From positions 1,419,646 through 1,483,645 of the forward strand of contig CAJNOP010000040.1 in NCBI GenBank assembly GCA_905250075.1: a DNA stretch of 64,000 bases. The letters are read 5' to 3'. The position numbers and the translations under genes are program-made. Shown one piece after another: positions 27,401 through 37,700 of this stretch. Positions within the stretch are counted from its first letter, which is position 1. Every line of letters begins with the position of its first letter. This DNA comes from Rotaria sp. Silwood1 (Eukaryota > Rotifera > Eurotatoria > Philodinida > Philodinidae). Under the pieces are notes generated by a model. The model saw only the letters and a program-made list of their open reading frames with translations, ran no database searches and was not told the DNA's origin.

Positions 27401-28804
27401 CAAAAATGGTTTTTATTAAAGAGAGAGATTTTTTACAATAAGATGATTCATCATATTTCAATGAATTCTTGTACATTATTTTGTCTCATTGTTGCTGAGA
27501 CTTTCTTAATTGTATAAATACTCTTGACTTCTGTGCTTTTCTTTATAGAGGGTGGCCCAAAAGTCACGCACCCGACAAAAAAAATTGAATATCTCCATTA
27601 AGATTTGAGCAAACGAGCTGATCTTTTTACCAAAGATAGAGGCATGTTCACACTCCAAATCCATACGGACAAGGTTAGCGAAGAGCTTTGTTAAGTATAT
27701 TATTTTCTTTCTTATCTGTGAAAAAGTAAAATTTTCTGGTTCAGATCAATAGTGATACTTAACAAAGGTTTTCATTATTCTTGTCCGTATGGATTTGGAC
27801 TGTGAACATGCCTCTATCCTTAGTAAAAAAAAGAAGCCCGTTTGGTAAAGCCATAATGGAGATATTCTATTTTTTCTGTCGGGTGCGTGACTTTTGGGCC
27901 ACCCTGTACTATAAATAATTAAAATTTTCAAGATAAAGCTGAAAGAAAAACAGTACTCTACGAGTAACATTGAATACACATCACTAGTTTTGACTAAGCA
28001 TTGATATTTTATCATTAAAAATTGCTTTTATAGTTTTCTTTGTCAGAAAAAAAAACTGCCTAGACAAAGACTTACTTTCTTCTGTAGACGTGCCACTGCC
28101 ATCCGTAGATCCTTCATCAGGAATGGTTGTTTGAAACGATGAAATAACGTCTTCAAAGTTAACCAAACGATAACCTTCCTCTAACAATTGTTCTTGTTCA
28201 TAACTATTGAGTGATGATTGAAAATGTTTATCAGCATCATCACTACTTCTGATAGATGAGATTTCACGAGTTATTCCCGTTAAATCAGAATAAAGACTTT
28301 GATTAGTCTTATTAGTCGATTCCACAGTGACTGAATGTGAACCTAAGAAAGAGTCATAGTTAGTTCATAAGCTCATTTTGTTTGGATGAAACCTTCTATA
28401 ACATAGGTTATGCCAATTATTATAGAAAAATAAGAATAAAAATCATCATTTACAAAAATTTCATTTATTTATATGTAGCTCTAGAAAAAAAAAACAATAT
28501 CCACTGAACGCTAATTTTCATATGTATGCATATAAAATAGAAACTGCCAATCAAAATCCTTGTGTTTGGTGGTTAAAGTTTCCAAGAAAAAAATAATAAA
28601 AGGTTGATTCAATCAAACAAATCAATATGAATCCACAATAATTCGAAAGTTTATGGCCGTTTACTATATACCTATGTGTTTTTTTTCATTCATTATATGA
28701 TTACCTTTTACAATAGAAGTTAAGATTGCAATTGTAATAAAACATAATAACCAACTACTAGTTGGTCGTAATTCTATCGAAGGACTTCTATATTGTAAGT
28801 TCAT
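15421..28804 (-). CDS. Large single-pass receptor: TSP1-like, NIDO, AMOP, VWD, EGF array, TM, acidic tail (paralogue 1)
   Basis: The start at 28804 gives a signal-like exon (SSWLLCFITIAILTSIVKG), which splices in phase to 28076-28342, then to a Ser/Thr exon at 25526-25639 and a Thr-rich exon at about 25246-25465. Next come a TSP1-like Cys-rich exon (WTSWVPITNCTPQCGPAYR, about 25017-25190), a NIDO-type domain (about 23990-24950), an AMOP-type domain (about 23285-23975, with CPCTLRQAQIDTRFGRL and DQCCSP), a VWD domain beginning GVGDPHVNTIDNGRYTC (about 23195 downward), and EGF and calcium-binding EGF repeats at about 18615-20797 (DENECSLNLNS, DINECLNS). A possible SEA-like module follows (about 17495-17715), then a Cys-rich exon (17288-17437), a TM helix (WIIIVAVISAVAGLLLLISL, about 15940-16055) and a cytosolic tail ending EAINPNIVIPK. 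NIDO-AMOP-VWD order is known from MUC4 and SUSD2-type cell-surface proteins. The function here is unknown; adhesion or a mucosal surface role is inferred. Long introns lie at 25640-28075, 20798-21764, about 17718-18614 and about 16056-17290. Confidence 0.85.
18005..18209. repeat. 41-bp minisatellite, five diverged units
   Basis: Units begin at 18005, 18046, 18087, 18128 and 18169, each exactly 41 bp. They start TGTAGG or close variants and end near GAGGNNTGG. The strand bias is strong (G-rich on +, C-rich on -). Related but less regular sequence continues to about 18330. It sits in an intron of receptor paralogue 1, and the long frames seen antisense here (His/Thr/Ser/Leu-rich) are by-products of the repeat. 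Confidence 0.85.
25246..25465 (-). repeat. Thr codon low-complexity tract in receptor paralogue 1
   Basis: On + this is an almost pure GTT/GCT/GTC triplet tract, which reads as a Thr-rich stretch on the coding (-) strand (runs such as TTTIATTTATITTTNTTAI). It is a short O-glycosylation-type stalk ahead of the TSP1-like domain and the counterpart of the much larger mucin region in paralogue 2. Plus-strand frames here (Cys- or Leu-rich) are artefacts. Confidence 0.8.
25885..26401. mobile_element. MITE 'B', 517 bp, nested in A
   Basis: The terminal inverted repeats start GTTCCGTGGGTAGTCAATCA and extend about 135 bp inward on each side (to about 26020 and from about 26265), leaving a loop of about 245 bp. 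TA flanks both ends (25883-25884 and 26402-26403). The terminus differs from the other MITEs here, so it is a separate family. There is no coding capacity. Confidence 0.85.
26404..27189. mobile_element. MITE 'C', 786 bp, nested in A, with internal repeats
   Basis: The termini are ATGGGTGACCCATAATAAAT and the inverse of ACGGGTGACCCATAATAAAT, with TA flanks at 26402-26403 and 27190-27191. The inverted arms run over 150 bp. A submotif GCAGCGTGAAAAGCTCTACA occurs directly at about 26495 and 26706 and in inverted, diverged form near 26880 and 27080. The element therefore contains internal duplications and smaller foldbacks. The mariner-like end and TA flanks support a non-autonomous DNA transposon. 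Confidence 0.85.
27548..27906. mobile_element. MITE 'D', 359 bp, mariner-like termini
   Basis: The ends are GAGGGTGGCCCAAAAGTCAC and the inverse of CAGGGTGGCCCAAAAGTCAC, with TA at 27546-27547 and 27907-27908. Inverted similarity covers most of the element, including a TCCATACGGACAAG block and its inverse. AGGGTGNCCCAAAAGT is typical of mariner-family termini. It lies 154 bp from element A in the same intron, with no coding capacity. Confidence 0.88.
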
Positions 28805-30381
28805 AGTCTAATAACAAATAAAAATCATTGATAATTATACATCAATAATCGATTGAATAATAGTGAAAAAAAAAACTGGAAGTATGTACGAACAGCTACA
28901 ACATACATTTGCATATAAACGAGAAGAAAACAATGAGAAAGCAATAAAAAGACTTGGAAAATCTCAAACGAAAAGAAAATTATACAGAGGGAAAAATAGA
29001 GTAAGAGAAAACCTAGTCTGTGAGGTGGCGATCAATGAACTCAACATGAGAATGAAAAAAGAAGAGGAGAAAAGCATTTCTTCTTTTTTAAAATTACTGG
29101 TTCTCGTCTATGATTGAGTTGTATACGAGTGAGCTCGTAAGCGTACATGACCTTGCGTCAATATATTATGTCGTAGGTTGTTCTGCTTATCATGTTGTGG
29201 ACAATAAAATGGCACTTGAAAACTTCAAAAGCTATAAAAACGAACGATACACTATTCTATTCTTCACATAGACAATCACTAAAACAAGAAGTAAACGTAC
29301 TGCAGAGAAAAATGCATTGTCAATACATTTCTTCAAATTGCATACCAATATAAAAAACAAGAATATATATATATATAGGAGCATTTTTTTTTCTTTATTC
29401 TTATCAACTTAAGAACAATTTACGAGCATTTTTGAAGATATAAAAATCATGAATACTATCTTCAGCCTACACTTATAATGTTAAATCGTTGTTCGCGTAT
29501 TGATATCCGATGATTGTTCTTTTTTGCTTTTCTTTTATAATAAAACAAAAAGAGAAACTTTGAGAAGAAATCATAAACAACAGTAAATAAAAGATTCAAC
29601 AAAAAAAATATTGCCACTGAAAACAAAAATGGAAATTTGATAATTTGTCTTCTATTATTTGTTATCAAAATTAAATGAATCATATAAATAAAAATATATA
29701 TTCATTTACATCTAGCATATAAAGTTGAAAAACAAATAATATGAATGAATACTAAAATTTATTTAACATATGTCATCATCTACCATAAAAATTGTTTTCT
29801 TCAATGCCTTTCTTTTTAACAAAGTTTATAATAAGCTGGTTTTTCACAATGAACAATATAATAGATACAAGAGAGAAGATTAATAAGAATTCAAGATTAT
29901 TCGCTAGATATTCGAAAAAAAAACTCCGATTGAACAGTTATCAAATATAATTTCATTGGGCTCATTTTTAGTCAATTCATTTTTGTCTTCATTTTTCTTT
30001 AGTTAGTTTTGTAAGTATATTCTTATGCTCTTACTTATGTTTGCTTTTAAATTGAATAATGAATAACTTCAACAAACAAGTCTATTACAACAAAATAAAT
30101 GATGAAATGAGTTAGTCAGTTTCTTTTGAATAATCATAATTCAAATAAACAATACAATGAATTAATGCATACATATGAACAAGGCAAGAGAAAAAGCTAT
30201 TGACATATTAAAATATTTTCTATTGGAAGTCCTTGACAGAGAAGATATCAGTGAACTGACCATTTTACTTTTTTTTTTTTGTATACGAACAATTTTTTCT
30301 TATATTAACGTAATATGTGTATTTGCTGACATGACGTTAAGTAATGCTCTTGAGAGCTTAAAGATATCGATTGAAAATGTG

Positions 30382-30575
30382 CATATTGAGAGAGTTGAAA
30401 AATCGACTTTTTTTGCGTCAGACGGATCNNNNNNNNNNNNNNNNNNNNNNNNNNNNNNNNNNNNNNNNNNNNNNNNNNNNNNNNNNNNNNNNNNNNNNNN
30501 NNNNNNNNNNNNNNNNNNNNNNNNNNNNGATCCGTCTGACGCAAAAAAAGTCGATTTTTCAACTCTCTCAATATG
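30382..30575. repeat. 47-bp perfect inverted repeat bracketing a 100-N assembly gap
   Basis: Positions 30382-30428 and 30529-30575 are exact reverse complements (inner ends GTCAGACGGATC and GATCCGTCTGAC), separated by exactly 100 N (30429-30528). Either a hairpin element whose loop could not be assembled lies here, or two contig ends that are reverse complements were joined artificially. Frames that run through the Ns are meaningless. Confidence 0.9.
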
Positions 30576-31689
30576 TGATAAAAGCAACCAACAATCGGAA
30601 TCAGGTGTTTGAGTTTGATTCATTAGATTTGCAAATTGGAAAACAATTGACTATACATGCGTATATACATATATACTCAAATGCATAAACTGTTGTCATT
30701 TATGATTACAGATAAAAATTCTTTTGGTTAAAACGAAGTAGATTATATTCAACATTGACATATTTATGTTTCCTTTCGGTTGTGATAGATTGTAACAGAA
30801 AATTAAATTTTTATGCATAAACCACAAATAATGGTAAGAAAAAAAATGATTGCAATGATAATTCATTTATAGATTTAACAATAATAATTGTATTTAAAGA
30901 AATATAATACTCTTTTTCAATACTATTAAAAGTCTTTTTTGTCTTTTATCTGATGTTAAATAAGTCAATATTATGTATGGAGAATTCGATATGAAAAATA
31001 AAACAAAAAGCTTGTTTTTCAGAAGTCAAACTTATAATTTTAAATCTATGAAAATAATATTAATCGATGAATGTTTAGTCGATTGTTTTCAAACTGATAT
31101 ACTTTCATTTTATTTATATTTAGCGAACAATTTGTTTTCGTTTTATTCTCTACACTTACAATAATAGATGAACTATTCAACGTCATATTCAATACAAAGT
31201 TGTCAATGTATTGATCTTTATTCGGCTGCATTCCACACAATTTCTTACTTAGATTGAAAAAAAAATTGACACTTTGATCAATGTACAGTGTTTTCTGAGA
31301 CGACTAATCTAAACACGTTTTTTTTACCAGGTGTAATCAAAACGAAACTTGTATTATTATGAATTTTATTCGTTGAAAACAAAAATAGAAGTTTCAAAAA
31401 TAAAATTTACTACTCCGAAAAAAAGCATCGATAATATTTTCAACTATCAACATGATAAAAATAATTGAAAAATACAGCTTTCATTTCAATAGAACGAAAG
31501 ATGATTTCGTCTTATAATAAAAAATCGAAAATAACATGTTTTCTTTTTCTGATAACTATTAAAATAATCTAGCAGTTCATATAACCTTATCTTCTCATTC
31601 CATCTGATTACATCAAGAAGAACTTGCATAGAAAAAAGTTTTTTTCTATTTTCTTTCGAACACACCATTGTGTATATGCAGGAAAACGA

Positions 31690-34470
31690 GATTATATTAC
31701 CAGATTTTAAAAAGTTTCAATTTTGACTTGTAACAGATTCACAGACTCTTGATGATATATCAGTATTAAACTAAGTTGATGAACATTCATCACAAATACC
31801 TTCAACATCTGATCAAAACCAACAAATACCTATATCATATGACAAGGGTTGATAAATGAGATATACATCTGATACTTTGAATGCATGCATTTTCATCAGC
31901 AAAAAATGTGGATCAATAGTTTAAAAATTCTTCAAAAATCGTTTTTTCATTTATATACACAATTTAATCAAAATGTATAGTGGAAAACAATTGAGATGAA
32001 CTTTATGAACTCATATCAAAGTACTCATGCAAATAAAGAATCTAGACGTATGCTTACGTATGAAAATTAATTGAAAAGTTATTACAAGTTATTAGAATCA
32101 TTCAAGTATTATGATAATGATGAATATGCTAATCTTGAATTGTATTTAGAGGTATGACAGTTCAAATTCATCAATGGATGAAAATGTTCGCAAAAACAAA
32201 AAATTAGAATCACTTCCAATTTCTTTCAAATCAGCTGATCACTAGGTTACCAAGAAATGTTTTCAACTGATTAAATCGCTTTTAAATTCGGACTTCATGC
32301 ATAAGGTAAACACCAGTAAAATATGAAAAAACTTCTTAAGCCTTCTGTTCAGAGTTATATGCATTTTACTGGAGTTTCTGCCAATGACAAGATATATACC
32401 AACCAATCGAATGATGACATTTCGACTGGAGCTTGTGTTCACAGACAAGTCGATTTGTGAGTAGAATACTCTGACACTTTTAGTATAAAAGAATGTTTCA
32501 TTCTGGAGATAGTAAAGTTCGAAAAACGAGAAAAAAATAGCCTCTTTTGTAGAACATGAGTATTTTTTGGAACTTTAATATATCGGGAATGAAAACTTCT
32601 TTCGACTGAAATTTTCAGAACATTCTACTAATAAATAGATCTGTTTGTAAGCAAAATTTCAGATCGGAATATAGTCATTTGATTTCTAGGTATATATCAT
32701 GCCCTTGACTAAAATTTCACTGAAATGCCTATAACTTTGGATGGAAGGTGTAAGGAAATTTATCCTTTTGAGATCTTTCATACCTCACTAGGGTCCCAGC
32801 TCAAAAGATTTGTTCATCGATTTACAAGAGAAGTCCTTTATTTCATAAATCTTTTTCTGGATCAAGATTTTGCATTTTTATGATGTTTTTAAACAAAGGC
32901 GATAGTTGAATCAATTGAAGCTATTGAATAGTTCTTTCAAAACTATTCGACCTGAAACTGCTGGACCACTAGTGATATTATTCTTTATGGTAAAATATAT
33001 ATACACTAAAAACATGATGAACTTATAGGTCTGAAACAAAAACAAAATTTATTCATTTATATTGAGAGATTGATGATTGTTAAAGATGATTTGTTTTTTT
33101 TTTATCTTGAGACTAATTTCGTTTGTCCGAATAAACTTAATAAAGGCAATAAATTTGCTAAAATGATCGATATTGAAAACTTTCAAGTATTATTAATCAA
33201 CCATGCATTGTTCAATTTCTTTCTTTCAACATAGACTCTTTGACATTATCGATAACTTCTTATGATATGACTGATTATTAAAATCTGACAATATTGAATC
33301 AACATCAAAACTTTTTTAGCACGCCAAAACTTATCCAAAGTAGAAGGGGAAATTACTTCAAATAAAATAAATAAAAGATCAAACATTTTTCTATAAAATG
33401 GTATAATAATGATTAGTTTGCTTCAAGTCATTTGTCAACAGTAAGTATTTAGTTAAGAGACCTTATGTCAATTTAGGCAATTTTCTTGATTTTTATGGAG
33501 AACAGACTGACACGTTGAGCTCGGTAATTCCTGAATGATTACTCTGAAATTCTTGATTTTTAAATCATTTTGTAGAAAACAATCTCGCCTTTAATTCCGT
33601 ACATGCACGATTTACACAATTTGGTGATAATATGGATTATGTATCTGTCATTGAAAGTGATAAAATTGAAGCTGAACTTAAATTTGTTTATTGAGCCAAT
33701 ACACATGGTATTGTTGATTTGAAAATCAAAATTCCACACCCTCACTGACAATGATATTGATAAAATATATCAAAAATATGAACAGCAATACAGAATAGTT
33801 AAAGAATTAAAAAAAGAAACTATAAAAGATTTTACTGATACATTTGTAGTACATATTATTTTGTTGTTCTTTTTAAGACAATAATTAATCTGAATAGTTG
33901 TACAACGAGTAATGAAAGATGGTTGTGACTTTGATGTTTAAGGTGATTAGACAACTGCAATGCTTGTTCAAACTCTTAAAGTTATGACTGTTGATTTAAA
34001 TGAAGGTGGGTTTTCATTTATGAAAGATCATACATATCATTTGAAAACAAAATTGAATCATCATGTGAAATTCATCCATTAAGTATTGGTGGTAAAGAAG
34101 ATTCTGTAAGATTTATATTTGATTCCGACGCTAGCTCAACTATTAATGTATCACATTTTGATATGGATAATAGATTTCGTTGATTAGCCAATGAAGTTAA
34201 TGATATTGACTCATTATATCCTTTACGAAATTTATCTGTAGCTCGTATTCTTTGGAAATCAAAATCTGATATAAGAACAATATGAATTTTGTTTGGTGGT
34301 ACTTTTTATACAGGTTATAGTCAACTTATAATATTTGAATATGTACGAAATTTTTCTGAAACTATTCGTAATTTTGAGCATATTGCCAATAATGATAAAA
34401 TAATAATAGATGAATTAAACAATATATTAAAATGGAATGATTTTTATTATTTTCTTAATAATAAATGATT
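31690..34470 (+). pseudogene. Decayed coding region of an unrecognised protein
   Basis: Several stretches on the plus strand have protein-like composition but are broken by many stops and frame changes. Examples are STSDQNQQIPISYD near 31820, HARFTQFGDNMDYVSVIESD near 33610, TLTDNDIDKIYQKYEQQYRI near 33745, [20 protein letters not shown] near 34110 and SLYPLRNLSVARILWKSKSD near 34215. I do not recognise the family. It could be a dead host gene or a remnant of a mobile element. Its end lies about 260 bp from the end of receptor paralogue 2, on the opposite strand. The extent is approximate. Confidence 0.55.
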
Positions 34471-34733
34471 ATTTATTTGATTTATGTTCTCTTGTGCTTT
34501 GTTTTTTTTACAATAGTAAACAAAGAAATTACAACCAAAAAAAGAAGCCAAAATAAAGGACAAGTGTTACATTCACAGGGATTAGTAAGACAATAAAACA
34601 AAACACAACAGATAGATGTGCTTATGAATAAAATCAAAAGAAGATCACCAGTGAAAAATATCACCAAATAAAAAAAAATCAATAAACAATAAGCACTTTG
34701 TTTTTCAAGCGACCCGCACTTTATCAATATCAG

Positions 34734-37700
34734 TTAAAAAAACTAAAAAAGAAACAAATTAAATAATAGATAATGATGAATAATACAAAAATATATCAAC
34801 AAAAATAAGATATCTTACCGAAAAGAGACCTGTTGGTTTTGAATCAATTTGCGGACGTGGTAATTTTAAATTTGGATTAATAACTTCAAGCATTTCATTA
34901 TTTTGAAAAAGATCATCTAATGGATCATGAAATGTCATTGTTAGATCTTCATCATCAATAATCGCATCAAGTTCATCAATTGGATCATCACTATTTGATG
35001 TTATTGATGTTGATGATGATAATGATTGTGTTGTTGTTAAAGTTGGTAAACTTGATAATACAGCACTTGTATCAGGTCTTGTTATTGTTGCACGTAATTT
35101 TGCACCCATATTTTGATCAAGTTGTTTAAAAAATGCACTATTTACAGTTCCATTTGCATCATAATCATAAGTTGTTCGATATGTTGAACGATCGCTACTT
35201 AATGTAGAATCATCAGGTACACTAGATGCTGTATTTGTAGAAGATGCAGTACTACTTAAATATGTTTGAACATTTTCAGCTGTAACAGTTGCTGGTACTT
35301 GTGCTCTTGGTAAATGCCAAATACGACGAATTCGTAATCCATCTCTATTTAATTATTCATTGTTTTCATATGAATTTATTAAAAAATAAAACTAAACTTA
35401 CTCGTCATGTGGATGTCGTCTTCGACGACGCCAAGCAGCTAAAGCCAATAGACAACATGTAATAGCACAAAATAAACCAGCGAGACCAGCTAAAACACCA
35501 ACAAGAATTGGTATCCAACGTGAAGATGAAGATGAAGTTAATGTAGGTTCTGTCGGATAACAAAAGTCGCCCGTGTATGGTCTTGATGAATCAGGATTAT
35601 AAAAACAGTGACATTTACTTAAACCAGTTTCTGGTAAACATGCACCACGTTTTATATCTCCGCCACATAAATCACATAGATCAATTAGATAACATGATGT
35701 AACATTTTTCACTAATTCTAAATATAAAAACAAAAATAATTATCAAGCAAAATTTTACCGATATAAATTTAAGTGAAAAAAAAAATTCGAAAGTCAAAAA
35801 CATTCTTGAATATATAGATTATGATCTGTGTATAAAAGTGATATTGTTGTAAAACTCAAGGAAGTTATAAATTATATTAGAATCGCTTGGAGCAAACACT
35901 TATTTCATAAAAATAAGATCTATGAAAATACAAAATGATTATTTACCTGTTTTATTGTTACATTTACCAACAGTATAAAGAGCAAGATTAAGATTCGTTG
36001 TTATATTTTCTAGTATTTCGAATACATCATTTTGTAATGTTATATTATCATCAGTTTGAATATCAAATAGTAAATCTTGTCGACCCGCTTCATCACAACT
36101 GAATTAAAAATAAATATTTTTTTTTATATTATTCAATTTTTTTGTTTTTTTTTATATATGCTTATACATACTTTGCCGTATTGTTTCGAATTGTAATGTT
36201 GTATGGCGATTTGAATGTTTCATTAAATCTTCTTATTATCTATTTTAAAAATTATATAATACGAAAATATTAAAGCATAAAAAAGAAAAACAAACATACT
36301 TCATCGATTATAGCAGTTCTATTATTACAATCGACTCGAATAAGAAATGTTGATTCTCCAACAAGACCTTTTTTATTCAAAATATTTTATATCAATGTAG
36401 AAAAGAAAATAAGTCTATCAAATAATATATTACCTAGTTCTGGATTAGGTCGTCTTGTACATATACCTCCATTATAATAATGTGTATTAGATGGACATAT
36501 ACAATCATATTTTCCTGCTGATAGTTGAATAAGTATTAATGAATTATTACAATAACAATAAGGTAATGAATCATTAAAATTTGCATTATTAGTACATGTT
36601 CCACCACCACAATCAATACGATTCGCAGCACATTGATTATAAATTTTACATGTTTGATTACCTCGCAAAGCTGCATAAATTTGATTATAATCACCTTCAA
36701 TAAATTAAAGTTATTGTAAAAAAAGAAATAATGAAATGTTTTTGCTTTTCAAAAAACAAGACTATTACCATCTGGCGCATAACCATAAAGACAACGACAT
36801 TCAAAATATGGTCTCAAATTAACACAATAGGAATTTGTATATAAGGAACATGCAGACTGATTAGTTGTACATTCATCTTCATCAACACATGCACCAGTAC
36901 TCTTGAAAATAAAAATAAAATGAATATTTTATATAACTAAAATTCAAATGATTATTTTTTTCATTTACTGATGAATTATCTTTTACATAACCCTGAGTAC
37001 AAGTACAACTATATGAACCATTTGAATTAAAACATGATGTCGTATCCTCTGGACAAATATTTTCTTTTGTAGAGGCCACAGCACATTCATCAATATCTAT
37101 AAAAAAAATCAATGAACAGCTTTTTTTTTTGTTTTATTTAAAAAAAACTAATACCTGTACAATTACCATCTCCTGATACATCTGAATAGCCCGTTTTACA
37201 AATACAATTGTAAGCCTTCAAATCTTTATATGAATCACGATTAGTTGGTGTAAGTTTACAAATTCGATTTGTTATATCTCCATTACATGTATTGTTCTCT
37301 GAACAAAACATAAAAATAAAATAAAATTTAATCAATAAAATATTCAATTTAATGATATAATACGTGGATCACAATAATTAACATATTCATCACATTTTAA
37401 ACCTGTATAACCAGGTGCGCATGAACATTTATCAGTTTCACTTGTTGCATTAATGTTACATACTCCAAATTCACAATCACATAGTAATGAACAATTAGGA
37501 CCAGCTGCTCCCTTTTCACATGCTAAATAATAAATATTATCATATATATATATTCAATTAGTATATATCTTTTTTATTTACTAGCACAATTCAATGCATA
37601 ATCAAGATGTGTTCCAGGAGGACAACTGCACGTATATCCTTTTTCACTAGTTGAACAAGTACCATTTTGACAATAGTTTAAACAAAAAGTGTCTTAAACA

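Larger units (their letters stand above)
28805..34733. other. Intergenic block between the two tandem receptor paralogues
   Basis: This 5.9 kb separates the start of paralogue 1 from the stop of paralogue 2; both are on the minus strand. It holds the presumed promoter of paralogue 1 next to 28804, a palindrome around a 100-N gap (30382-30575), and a decayed coding region (about 31690-34470). Between 28863 and 30380 and between 30576 and 31690 I see only AT-rich sequence with short Lys/Ile/Phe-rich frames. Confidence 0.6.

Noticed and set aside
30175-30688. Frames crossing the 100-N gap on both strands
   Set aside because: They are translated through Ns and share the same peptide because of the palindrome; not genes.
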